Shown: positions 1 through 10,900 of the stretch, one piece after another
How the letters are laid out: every line of letters begins with the position of its first letter
Numbering within the stretch: position 1 is the stretch's first letter
Source: CAISIP01 sp043759735
Lineage (GTDB): Bacteria; Pseudomonadota; Gammaproteobacteria; Burkholderiales; Burkholderiaceae_C
Assembly (NCBI GenBank): GCA_043759735.1
Contig: JAYUQC010000007.1
Span: forward strand, 1-49,115
Direction of reading: 5' to 3'
DNA length: 49,115 nucleotides
Notes under the pieces: model-generated
Told to the model about the DNA's origin: nothing
Seen by the model: the letters and a program-made list of their open reading frames with translations, nothing else
Database searches by the model: none
Made by a program: the position numbers and the translations under genes

Positions 1-1451
<1,451 letters not shown>

Positions 1452-1637
1452 GATCAATCCTTAATTGGCCGATAAATACTAAAAGCCGCCCTGCGCAAGC
1501 TGCCACTCGGACCAGGGCAACAACGGCAAGGCTTGGCGGGCCTGGTCGGCAATGGAAAATAGGGCCAGGCCCAGAACCATCCATACCACGACAGCGACCA
1601 GCCGATGGGCTGGCCGCACCCGAACCGGGATCCCCGC

Positions 1638-2111
1638 TTAGAAGCGGAAGTGCGAGAAAGCCTTGTTGGCCTCGGCCATGCGGTGCACTTCGTCACGCTT
1701 TTTCATGGCACCACCACGGCCTTCCGTGGCCTCCATCAGTTCATTGGCCAGACGCATGGCCATGGACTTCTCGCCGCGCTTGCGGGCGGCTTCCTTGATC
1801 CAGCGCATCGATAAAGCCAGGCGGCGGATTGGCCGCACCTCGACAGGTACCTGGTAGTTCGCACCACCCACGCGGCGCGATTTGACTTCAACCATCGGCT
1901 TGACGTTGTTGATCGCCATGGTGAAGGCTTCGACTGGATCCTTGCCCGGGTTTTTCTTCTCGATCTGCTCCAGGGCACCATAAATGATGCGCTCGGCGAC
2001 CGCTTTTTTGCCACCTTCCATGATCACGTTCATGAATTTGGACAACTCGACATTGCCGAACTTGGGGTCCGGCAGGATTTCACGTTTAGGGACTTCGCGA
2101 CGACGTGGCAT
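1638..2111 (-). CDS. rpsG: 30S ribosomal protein S7
   Basis: Primary 16S rRNA binding protein of the small-subunit head; it nucleates assembly of the 3' major domain and contacts tRNA in the E site. The 157-residue product begins MPRRREVPKR and keeps the family core (FMNVIMEGGKK, KSRRVGGANYQVPVEV, MRWIKEAARKR) and a short basic tail, which is full length for this family. The ATG has a good SD (AGAGGTG) 5 nt upstream. It lies 206 bp downstream of rpsL and 186 bp upstream of fusA, all leftward, as in the str operon. In E. coli S7 represses its own operon by binding the rpsL-rpsG intercistronic RNA. I did not identify that binding site in this 206-bp gap. Confidence 0.98.
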   Translation of the reverse strand: MPRRREVPKREILPDPKFGNVELSKFMNVIMEGGKKAVAERIIYGALEQIEKKNPGKDPVEAFTMAINNVKPMVEVKSRRVGGANYQVPVEVRPIRRLALSMRWIKEAARKRGEKSMAMRLANELMEATEGRGGAMKKRDEVHRMAEANKAFSHFRF

Positions 2112-2317
2112 TTTTCACCTCTTTGCTTCAGTTGGCACTCTTGCAAGCGCCGCGGGAGCCACTCGGACCCCCACTTACTCGACCCATCCGGACAATCCCG
2201 GAGTTCGGGCCATTTCGCCCGATGCCGCCAGCCAGGGCAGGCACCAGACACCGACAACCGAAAATTCAACGCTCTTCTTGCGCGCGAGTCAGTCGACCCG
2301 CCAGACATGCAGGCCGA

Positions 2318-2695
2318 TCAGGCCTTCTTCGGACGCTTGGCGCCGTACTTTGAACGCGACTGCTTCCGGTCCTTCACGCCCTGCAGATCAAGCGATCCGC
2401 GCACGATGTGGTAACGCACACCGGGCAAGTCCTTGACCCGGCCGCCGCGCACCAGCACCACGGAGTGCTCCTGCAGGTTGTGGCCTTCGCCGCCAATATA
2501 GGAAATGACCTCGAAACCGTTGGTCAAGCGCACCTTGGCGACTTTGCGCAGCGCCGAGTTGGGCTTCTTGGGAGTCGTGGTGTATACGCGGGTGCAGACG
2601 CCACGGCGCTGCGGAGAGTTTTCCATCGCCGGGCTCTTGGACTTGATCTTTTCGACCTCGCGCCCCTGACGAACTAGCTGGTTAATGGTTGGCAC
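2318..2695 (-). CDS. rpsL: 30S ribosomal protein S12
   Basis: S12 sits at the decoding centre and monitors codon-anticodon fidelity. The 125-residue product has the family core, including TTTPKKPNSALRKV and GGRVKDLPGVRYH. K43 and K88, classic streptomycin-resistance positions, are wild type, and D89, the residue methylthiolated by RimO, is present. The start is GTG at 2695-2693, not an upstream ATG: it gives exact family length and is preceded by a perfect AGGAGG with 5 nt spacing. The open frame runs 49 codons further upstream, but that part has no family homology and overlaps the promoter and leader. First gene of the str operon; rpsG follows. Confidence 0.97.
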   Translation of the reverse strand: MPTINQLVRQGREVEKIKSKSPAMENSPQRRGVCTRVYTTTPKKPNSALRKVAKVRLTNGFEVISYIGGEGHNLQEHSVVLVRGGRVKDLPGVRYHIVRGSLDLQGVKDRKQSRSKYGAKRPKKA

Positions 2696-2813
2696 CAAAG
2701 CCTCCTGTAGGCAGACACCATGGCAGACCAATGGCGTTTGCAGTTGAACGTCCCTAAACGTTGTAAATTCGACAAAAAACGTGATCCCTTCGGAAAATTC
2801 CGAAAAGCCTATG

Positions 2814-2842
2814 AGTATAGCAGCGCAGTTTTGGCGCCGCAA
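2814..2842 (-). promoter_or_regulatory. Putative sigma-70 promoter of the str operon
   Basis: On the leftward strand a -10 box TATACT (2819-2814; 5 of 6 to consensus) lies 17 bp from TTGCGG (2842-2837; weak -35). Transcription would begin near 2807, leaving a leader of about 110 nt before rpsL. A near-perfect inverted repeat, TTCGGAA-AA-TTCCGAA (2789-2804), lies just downstream of the predicted start, where it could be an operator or a 5' hairpin. The rest of the 337-bp gap (2696-3032) holds only the GC-rich hairpin at 2971-3010. No gene is supported there. Confidence 0.45.
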
Positions 2843-2970
2843 GCCGAAAAGCGGGCATCAACTCCGACCTGCAAACGGCAGACCGAATCAGGTCTGCGTC
2901 GACCGTATTTCAACCCGGCGGCGACCCGTTCCCCATCCCAAAACGCCCCGGTCAAGCCCGCGCACAGTCG

Positions 2971-3010
2971 CCGCAACAACCTGGCAGCGAAGCTTCGCTG
3001 CGGTTGGCGG
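2971..3010 (-). terminator. Large GC-rich hairpin between the carboxypeptidase gene and rpsL
   Basis: A perfect 18-bp palindrome (2984-3001, centred on AGCTT) is extended outward by imperfectly matching CCGCAACAACC and GGTTGGCGG arms. It lies just after the stop of the leftward carboxypeptidase gene and upstream of the str promoter, so it could limit read-through. There is no T-run after it, so it is not a canonical intrinsic terminator. It could equally be an mRNA 3'-end stabiliser. Confidence 0.3.
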
Positions 3011-3032
3011 CGTCAGAACAGGTCACGCAAAA

Positions 3033-4217
3033 TCACTTGATCCACAGTCGGATTGCGTCCCAGGCGCGACCCATAAGGCCAGCCTGCGGCACATCCTCAA
3101 GCGCCAGCAAAGGCAATTCGGCAACCACTTGTTCACCAGCCAAAACCTTCAGGGTACCCACGGTCTGGCCTTTGGAAAATGGGGCCACCAAAGGATCCGG
3201 GCGGGCAATCTGGGTAGTGATCTTGCCAGCAGACCCCGCCGGCACCGTCACGATTACCGGCTGCGCACGGCCGAGCTTGACGGTCGCAGCGGTGCCTTTC
3301 CAGACGGCGGGCGTAACCACGGGCTGGTTCGCGTCGAACAACTTGACGGCCTCGAACGCGGTGTAGCCCCAGTTGACCAATTTTTGCGATTCGTTGGCGC
3401 GGGCGTTCTCGCTCGCAGCGCCCAATACGACGGACAACAGGCGCCGACCGCCATTGGCCTCGATGCTGCCCGCCGGCGCACCCACCTGCACCAGGTTGGG
3501 AAAATCGCGTTTGGCCGTGACGATCATGCAGTAGCCGGCGGCTTCGGTGAATCCGGTCTTGAGGCCATCGACCGACGGATCCCGGTACAACAGCAGATTG
3601 CGATTGTTGTCGTTGCTAGCCGGCGTACCCTGGTAGCGGTATTTCTTGATCGCGTAATACCCGACGTACTCCGGGAAATCCTTCATCAACCGGCTGGCCA
3701 GAATAGACAGATCCCGCGCGGTTGTGGTGTGGCCGGCCTCGGTCAGGCCTTCCGGGTTACGGTATCCGGTGGCGGTCATGCCCAGGGCCTTTGCCTGGTC
3801 GTTCATCAGCTTGACGAATTGTTCGACCGTCCCGCCCACACCTTCGGCCAGCGCCACCGTGGCATCGTTGCCCGATTGCACGATCATGCCCTTGATCAGG
3901 TCCTCGACCGGCACCTGCATCTTGGGATCGATGAACATGCGCGAGCCTTCCATCTTCCAGGCCCGCACGCTGACCGGCAACGCCTGCGCCAGCGTGATCT
4001 TTTTGCTGCGCAACGCGTCGAACACCAGATAAGCCGTCATCAACTTGGTCAGCGATGCCGGTTCTACACTGGATTGCGCGTCTTTTTCCGCCAGCACCTG
4101 ACCGGAGGTGACATCCATCAGCAGATACGAACGGGCGGCAATTTCCGGTGGCTGGGGTGTCTGGGCGCCAGCGGCGAGGGACAACGCGAATGCGAGGGCA
4201 AATATCAGGGTCTTCAT
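3033..4217 (-). CDS. dacC: D-alanyl-D-alanine carboxypeptidase, PBP5/6 type
   Basis: Low-molecular-weight penicillin-binding protein that removes the terminal D-Ala from peptidoglycan pentapeptides in the periplasm. From the chosen start (M at 4217) the protein is 394 aa with a Sec signal peptide (residues 1-18, MKTLIFALAF core, cut near AGA/Q). The three serine-peptidase motifs are SLTK (55-58), SGN (115-117) and KTG (220-222). A beta-rich C-terminal domain follows, then a short amphipathic end (GRAWDAIRLWIK) of the sort that anchors PBP5 to the membrane face. The open frame extends 36 codons upstream, but that stretch is not signal-like. The SD is weak. dacA, dacC and dacD type cannot be separated from sequence alone, so the symbol is a family-level choice. 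Confidence 0.9.
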   Translation of the reverse strand: MKTLIFALAFALSLAAGAQTPQPPEIAARSYLLMDVTSGQVLAEKDAQSSVEPASLTKLMTAYLVFDALRSKKITLAQALPVSVRAWKMEGSRMFIDPKMQVPVEDLIKGMIVQSGNDATVALAEGVGGTVEQFVKLMNDQAKALGMTATGYRNPEGLTEAGHTTTARDLSILASRLMKDFPEYVGYYAIKKYRYQGTPASNDNNRNLLLYRDPSVDGLKTGFTEAAGYCMIVTAKRDFPNLVQVGAPAGSIEANGGRRLLSVVLGAASENARANESQKLVNWGYTAFEAVKLFDANQPVVTPAVWKGTAATVKLGRAQPVIVTVPAGSAGKITTQIARPDPLVAPFSKGQTVGTLKVLAGEQVVAELPLLALEDVPQAGLMGRAWDAIRLWIK

Positions 4218-4462
4218 ATTGGGTCTTGGGGATTGGCCGCTGGCGGGCCGTCCAGTCATGGCCGGCCTGCAGATGGCGCCGTTGCACGGCATCGGGAATC
4301 GGGAGCGGCCACCCACGTGGCACATCAGAAGTATTCACAAAACCGATGATTGTCCCTGAAAATCAAGCGCGATTCTCGATCTGACGGGTAACCGGAGGTG
4401 ACGGGCCCAGACACCCACCGGGCCGGACCAGCGCCAGACCGTGGAACCGCCAGACAGACGCT

Positions 4463-4825
4463 TCAGCGTCCGAGATGTGCTGGCATCACCAGTCGCTCGA
4501 CCACCTGGCCACGCTTGAGATGCGACTCGACAATCTCGTCAATGTCATGCGCATCCACATAGCTGTACCAGACCGCTTCCGGATAGACCACCGCCACTGG
4601 CCCGCCAGCGCAGCGGTCCAGGCAGCCGGACTTGTTGACGCGCACCTGCCCGGGGCCGGACAGGTCAGCCGCCTTGACCCGTTGCTTGCAGCGGTCGAAG
4701 CCGGCCTGTGCCGCATGCTGGGCACAACAGGCTTCGCCGTTCTTGCGCTCGTTCAAGCAAAAGAAGATGTGCCGCTGGTAATAGGAGGATGGCGTGGCGC
4801 GCGCGTCAGGGACTGGTTCGGACAT
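4463..4825 (-). CDS. Thioredoxin-like [2Fe-2S] ferredoxin domain protein
   Basis: A 120-aa soluble protein of the thioredoxin-like ferredoxin family (Shethna-type fold). After a short N-terminus it has YYQRHIFFCLN, a conserved strand opening with the first cluster cysteine, then GEACC and, about 40 residues on, a CLDRC pair in SGCLDRCAGGP, followed by the strand VAVVYPE. This C-x(10-12)-C ... C-x3-C spacing is that of [2Fe-2S] ligands. Its electron partner is unknown. It starts 9 bp after the stop of the VanZ-like gene and is probably cotranscribed with it. No good SD is visible. The 245-bp stretch between this gene and the carboxypeptidase gene shows nothing I can support. Confidence 0.8.
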   Translation of the reverse strand: MSEPVPDARATPSSYYQRHIFFCLNERKNGEACCAQHAAQAGFDRCKQRVKAADLSGPGQVRVNKSGCLDRCAGGPVAVVYPEAVWYSYVDAHDIDEIVESHLKRGQVVERLVMPAHLGR

Positions 4826-4834
4826 GCCGGAATT

Positions 4835-5929
4835 CTAGTTTTCCCTGCCCTGGTGCCAGCTGTGTTGCAGCAGATACACCACGGCGGCGTAAGGCCACAA
4901 CCATCCCAGCCACTGTACAAGGCCATGGAACCGGATGAACCGCCCCTGCTCCCAGGTCTGCAGCGTCAGCATGAAATACGGATCGGCGGGGGCCTGGTTG
5001 AGCAGGCTCAGGAACATGCCCATCGCCAGCAAGGCCAGCGCAGCCCCGACGCGATGCGGAACCTGGACCAAAGCCAACGCCAGCATCAAGCCGGACACGA
5101 GGCCAACCAGCACCGGTAAATGAACCCATTCCCAGGCCTGTTGTGGGCCGTAGGTCAGCGCGGCGGACAGGCTCGTCATGGCCACCCCGATCGCCGCCGT
5201 CGCCAGCGCAAACGCCGCCCGGCGCATGGCGGGTCGCACGACGCAATAGCCCAACAGGCATGGAATCAGCAGGCCCAGCATGACACAGAAGAACTCGACC
5301 TGCGGTACCAGGAGCTGCGACTCCAGGTCCCGCACCGGCAGCCACGGTAAAAATGGCGTGTCCGCCAGCACCAGTTCCAGCCCACCCATGGCCCGTTCGA
5401 GTACCTGGCCGAGCCCCAATGGAACGGCCAATGGAAAAAGCAGTGCCACCGGCCACAACGCCAGCAAGACAAGCGCGCCGCGAGCATCCGCCACGAACCA
5501 GCGCGCCCGGACGCGACCCCATCGGTCGAGCGCGCCTACGCGCTCCAGCAGGGATGCGGCCAGCGCGCCGATCCAGCCACCCAGCACATTGAGGCCAAAA
5601 TCCGCATTTGAAGGAACCCGTGACGGCAGATAGATCTGCACGGTCTCCATGGACGCGGACAACAGCAGACACACGAGCGTGGCGCCCACCACCGCGTTAC
5701 GCGCGCGCCCGGTACGGCGGGCGGTCAGGGCAAGGAAAAAGCCGGCCGGCACATAGCCCAGAATATTGGCACCAACATCAAAACCGGTCCAATACTGCGG
5801 CCAGGGCGTGACCAGGAACACCCATGGCGCAACGCCCTGGTCGCGCCAATCGGCGAAAGGGTAGAGGCTGGCATACATGATCAGGCCGATGGAGCTCAGC
5901 GCCAGCGGCCATGCGGATGTCTTTTGCAT
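4835..5929 (-). CDS. VanZ-family membrane protein
   Basis: A 364-aa integral membrane protein. The N-terminal third is a VanZ-like domain, with the typical YPFADW near the first helix, DVGANILGYVPAGFF, then the family signature SMETVQIYLPSRVPSNADFGLN. The remainder adds several hydrophobic helices (near 155-175, 215-235, 240-260, 270-290, 295-310 and the C-terminus). VanZ itself gives low-level teicoplanin resistance, but most chromosomal relatives have no known function, so no resistance role is inferred here. It starts 13 bp after the HemJ-like gene and ends 9 bp before the ferredoxin gene, suggesting one leftward operon. Confidence 0.85.
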   Translation of the reverse strand: MQKTSAWPLALSSIGLIMYASLYPFADWRDQGVAPWVFLVTPWPQYWTGFDVGANILGYVPAGFFLALTARRTGRARNAVVGATLVCLLLSASMETVQIYLPSRVPSNADFGLNVLGGWIGALAASLLERVGALDRWGRVRARWFVADARGALVLLALWPVALLFPLAVPLGLGQVLERAMGGLELVLADTPFLPWLPVRDLESQLLVPQVEFFCVMLGLLIPCLLGYCVVRPAMRRAAFALATAAIGVAMTSLSAALTYGPQQAWEWVHLPVLVGLVSGLMLALALVQVPHRVGAALALLAMGMFLSLLNQAPADPYFMLTLQTWEQGRFIRFHGLVQWLGWLWPYAAVVYLLQHSWHQGREN

Positions 5930-5942
5930 CTGCCGGGGCGAA

Positions 5943-6383
5943 TCAGAACGGCTTGACTACCACCAGGACTACGGCTGCGAGCAGCAGCAGGACGGGCAAC
6001 TCGTTGAACCATCGGAACCACCGATGCCCATGGTGTTCGCGGTTCTCCCTGAAACGCCGCAACAGGTAGCCACAGCTCTCCTGGTAGGCCAGCGCGGCTA
6101 CGACGACGGCCAGCTTGGCATACAGCCATCCATTGCCAGGTGCCTGCCCGAATCCCGGTACCGCCCACAATAGCACCAGCATCCAGACGCCGAATCCGAT
6201 GGCTGGCCACGACAGGATACTGGCGAAGCGCAACAGTTTGGTCGCCATCAGCAGCAGCCGATCGCGCTCGGCGATTGAACCGGGTTGCACCATCGCCAGA
6301 TTCACGAAGATCCGGGGTAAGTAGAAAAGGCCGGCAAACCAGCTAGCCACAAAGACGATGTGCAGGGCCTTGATCCAGAGCAT
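5943..6383 (-). CDS. hemJ: HemJ/CopD-like membrane protein (possible protoporphyrinogen IX oxidase)
   Basis: A 146-aa, four-helix membrane protein ending in the family-typical WFNELPVLLLL and VVVVKPF. The N-terminus MLWIKALHIVF with His8, the segment WFAGLFYLPRIFV, and a Lys in WLYAKL (K90) match the HemJ (formerly UPF0093) family, in which conserved His and Lys residues are functionally important. HemJ oxidises protoporphyrinogen IX to protoporphyrin IX. Its place next to hemB fits a haem role. One oddity: where many relatives have a Tyr-His in the third helix, this protein has Tyr-Gln (Y100-Q101), so activity should not be assumed. The weaker alternative is a general CopD-family protein. 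Confidence 0.7.
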   Translation of the reverse strand: MLWIKALHIVFVASWFAGLFYLPRIFVNLAMVQPGSIAERDRLLLMATKLLRFASILSWPAIGFGVWMLVLLWAVPGFGQAPGNGWLYAKLAVVVAALAYQESCGYLLRRFRENREHHGHRWFRWFNELPVLLLLAAVVLVVVKPF

Positions 6384-6474
6384 CCAACCAGTTTAGGGCA
6401 AGGCCCGCGGTCCGCCTGGCGGGCGCCATTGCTAAACAGTGCACATCCAGGAGTGCGCCCATGCTGGGCGCACC

Positions 6475-6503
6475 AAAAAAACCCCCAGCCCGAGGGCTGG
6501 GGG
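6475..6503 (-). terminator. Intrinsic terminator of the putative small RNA
   Basis: Leftward strand: a 9-bp perfect stem (CCCCCAGCC with GGCTGGGGG, 6503-6495 and 6490-6482) and a 4-nt loop, followed at once by seven Ts (6481-6475). On the opposite strand the nearest T-run is 8 nt away from the stem, so the signal is directional and belongs to a leftward transcript that starts between hemB and this point. Confidence 0.75.
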
Positions 6504-6601
6504 AGTAAGCCTTTTTTGCTGTCACACATCAAGGCCCCGCTCAGGGAGGAAAAGCGGGGAGCGGCAAACCGCCCAGCTGAAATTTAGCAAAGAAGGCTGT
6601 T
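6475..6601 (-). ncRNA. Putative small RNA with an anti-Shine-Dalgarno hairpin loop
   Basis: Read leftward, this segment folds into a compact RNA. A long closing stem is formed by GCCTTCTTTGC (6597-6587) and GCAAAAAAGGC (6519-6509), 10 of 11 paired. Inside are a small GCGG/CCGC hairpin (6572-6561) and a CCCCGC/GCGGGG hairpin (6559-6535) whose 13-nt loop reads TTTTCCTCCCTGA. CCTCC is the anti-SD core of 16S rRNA. A 9-bp terminator with seven Ts ends the RNA. A -10-like TAGTAT lies at 6614-6609, but no good -35 is seen. It resembles the anti-SD-loop toxic small RNAs reported from Betaproteobacteria; I could not run a covariance search. No protein gene explains a leftward terminator here, since the flanking genes diverge. 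Confidence 0.6.
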
Positions 6602-6626
6602 TGATTCAATACTATTGTTACAAATG

Positions 6627-6642
6627 TGTCGTTTCGACGACA
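6627..6642. promoter_or_regulatory. Inverted repeat TGTCG-N6-CGACA in the hemJ/hemB divergent region
   Basis: A 5-bp inverted repeat with a 6-bp spacer lies just upstream of the -10-like element of the putative small RNA and about 95 bp from the hemB start. The size and position suit a dimeric regulator. The regulator is not identifiable, and a chance repeat is possible. Confidence 0.25.
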
Positions 6643-6736
6643 GTTGCTGGCGGCAAAGGATCAGGCCGGCCCAGCCGCACGCTTGGACCAAAAAGTCTGG
6701 GCGGCCACGCTGCGCCATTGATGCACAATTTTGCCC

Positions 6737-7753
<1,017 letters not shown>

Positions 7754-7950
7754 GGCGCAGTCTCGCCTGTTGGCGGAGCACAACATCCCCGTTTCCCGGG
7801 AGAAATTGCTCAATGGGTTGCGGGGAATCGCCGCTAGACTCGATTCTGATTCACTGGGACAAATCCTTGGCGTCGTGCCAATGCACCGTCTGAGCGCGAC
7901 GCATGCTACAACGGTCGCGATTCGGCGGGTCGACCCAGGCAGGAGTAATG

Positions 7951-10900
7951 ATGGCGAACCGTTGCACGTCAAGCGCTGATGCGTTTGCCCTCTTGGGAAC
8001 CAAGGCAAAGTCGAACGGTCCCTGGCGGTCCAGACCCACGACGCTGGCGGTTGCACTTGCCGGCGCCTTTGCCGCCGGAGCCGCATTGGCCCAGACACTT
8101 CCCACGGGTGGCGTCGCCATCCATGGCCAGGCCAGTATCAGCAAACCCGCACCCAACCAATTGGTGGTGACCACCCAGAATGGCGCCGGCACCGGCCACT
8201 CGGCCATCAACTGGCAGAGTTTTTCACTGTCGGCCGGCACCAGCGCCCAGTTCATTCAACCCGGCGCCAACAGTCTTTCCATCAACCGGGTTGTCACCCC
8301 TACGCCCTCGGCCATCTTCGGCAACCTGTCGTCCAATGGCCGGTTGGTGCTGGTCAATCAGTCCGGCATCACGGTCGGCGCAGGAGCGGTTGTCGACACC
8401 GCCGGTTTCACGGCGTCGGCGCTGCGCATGACCGATGCCGATGCGCTGGCCGGCCGGTTGCGTTTCGGCACCAACGGCGGCGTCGATGCACTGGGCGGCG
8501 GTGCCGGGCTGACCGTCGACGGCCGGATCACCGCGCGTGACGGCGACGTGGTGCTGATTGCGCCACACATTGGCATGGGCACCAGCGCGCTGGTGCAGGC
8601 ACCCAGCGGCAGCACGATCCTGGCGGCGGGCCAGCAGGTCGAGATCACCGGCCGCGGGCTCGAGGGCATCTCGCTGCTGGTGCAGGCGCGGGAGCACGAG
8701 GCGCGCAACCTGGGCCGCCTTGAAGGCGGCGCGGTCGGCATTTTCGCTGGCACCTTGCGCCACAGCGGCGAAATCCAGGCCACCACGGCCACGCTCGACG
8801 GCGGCACGATCGTGCTGAAGGCTTCTGACGATGCTTATGTAGAGGGCGGCGGCAAGTTGCAGGCCACCGGTGGCCGCGGCGGCGGCATCGATGTGCTGGG
8901 ACACCGGGTCGCGGTGACCGATCAGGCCCTGGTCGACGCCTCGGGCCGCATCGGGGGTGGAAACATCCGCGTCGGTGGCGATTTCCAGGGCAAGAACCCG
9001 GCCGTACCCAATGCTGACAAGACCTTCCTGGGTCCGCAGGCGAGCTTGCACGCCGATGCGACCGACGCCGGTAACGGCGGACGCGTCATCGTCTGGGCCG
9101 ACAACCAGACCCAGGCCTATGGCAGCATCAGCGCCCGCGGCGGCCCCAGCAGCGGTGACGGTGGTTTTGTCGAGGTCTCCGGCAAAAAGACGCTGGCATT
9201 TGCCGCCATCGTCGATACCCGTGCCAGCCATGGATTGACCGGTACCTTGTTGCTGGACCCGCGGCACATCATCGTCGCCATTGCCGGTGCGGCGGCCAAC
9301 CCAAGCGATGTGGACCAATTCGCGGACTTGCCAGGATCCACGCAGACGGTTTCGCCCGCAACGCTCAATGCCATCGGCGGCAATGTCGTGCTCCAGGCAA
9401 CCGAGAACATCAACTTCAATGACCCGCTAAACCTGGCAACGCTCAACGCCAGCCTGACGGCCCTGGCCGGCGGCATCATTACGGTCGATGCGGCCATCAA
9501 CACCAACCAGGGAGACGTGACGCTGTACGCGAATGCGCCCGGCTCTGGCGGCCCCGGGCCCTCCGGCAGTGCAGTGCGCATGAATGCCTCCGTCAACAGT
9601 AATGGCGGCAACGTCGTACTGCGCTCAGACGGCAGTGCCGCCGCCATCAGCCTGTTGCTCAACGGCAATGTCAGCACCGGCGCCGGTTCATTGGCTTTGG
9701 TCGGAGGTGGCGGGCTGATCAGTCAGACCGCCGGCAGTGTGACCGTCGGAGGCCCATCAACCATCAATGCGGGCAGCAGCGACGCGCTGCTCGGTGTCAC
9801 CAGCAACGATTTTTCCAGCGTCGATATTACGGCCGCCCACATCACGCTGGTCGATGCAAACGCGCTGACCGTGACCTCCCGCAGCCAGCTTGCCAACAGC
9901 AACCTGTATTTGCAGGCCGGCGGCACACTGAGCGTGCCCGCCGGCGCAATCAACACCGGAACCGCGCAACTGAGCCTGCTCAGCGGCGCCGGCGGCCTCA
10001 CGACACCGGGCGCATTGAGCGGCTCGGACATCCTGCTCAGCGGGGCCACCAACCTGACGTTGGCGCACAACGTCACGGCCAGTGGCAATATGACGCTGCT
10101 TTCCGGCGGTTCGATGCTGCAGTCGGCCGGAACCATGTCCACCGCCGCCGGCTCGATGGGCGTCAATGCAGCGGGCAACCTGACGGTACAGGGCGGCGCT
10201 GGCGCCCTGACGCAAATGCGCGCCGTCGGCGATCAAACCATCACCGCGTTCGGCGTCCAGGTGCTGGGCGGCACCGGCGGCAGCAACGCCAGCGCGGCCA
10301 TCGCCAGCACCGGTGCAGGGTCGAGCCAGTCGATCACCGTCACTGGCGGCGCCAATTTCATCATCGCCGGTGGCAGCGGCGCGGGCTCGGGCAATTCGGC
10401 GATCGTTTCCAGTGCGGGCATCGCGCAGACAGTGACTTTCCTTGGCGGCGGCAATTTGCAGGTCAACGGTGGATCGGTCGGCACGTCGCACCATGCCGAA
10501 CTGATTTCCAGCGCCGGCGGCAGTACCCAAACGGTGACCGGCGCAGGCGGCATCACCGTCACCGGCGGCACTTCGGGTGGCGGACTGGGCGTGGGCAACT
10601 ACGCGCGCATTGCCGGTTTTGGCGACCAGATCATCGACGTCGACAGCGGTGGACTGACACTGGTTGGCGGCAGTGGCACCGGCATCGAGACCGGCAACTC
10701 CGCCAATGTCGAACACAATGGCGGCCCCGGCACGCGCCAGGACATTACCGTCAATGGCAGCGGATTCATCAGCCTGACCGGCGGTTCTTCGGCGCTGACG
10801 GGCGTGGGCGACGGCAATGGCAGCCATGCATCGATCCGCAGTGACCTGGGCGACAGCCAGATGATCGACTTCAGCGGCTCCGGGGTTGGCCGCACGATCA

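Noticed and set aside
1454..1696. An 80-codon leftward open frame between rpsG and fusA
   Set aside because: It begins inside rpsG in another frame, is Trp/Pro-rich and has no SD.
2318..2842. Long form of S12 starting 49 codons upstream
   Set aside because: The extra part covers the promoter and leader; GTG at 2695 has a perfect SD and gives exact family length.
6475..6601. The structured hemJ/hemB segment as a rightward hemB riboswitch or attenuator
   Set aside because: The T-run follows the hairpin directly only on the leftward strand, and the loop in the rightward sense would be SD-like rather than anti-SD. The long stem would pair slightly better rightward (one G-U in place of A-C), so this is not fully excluded.
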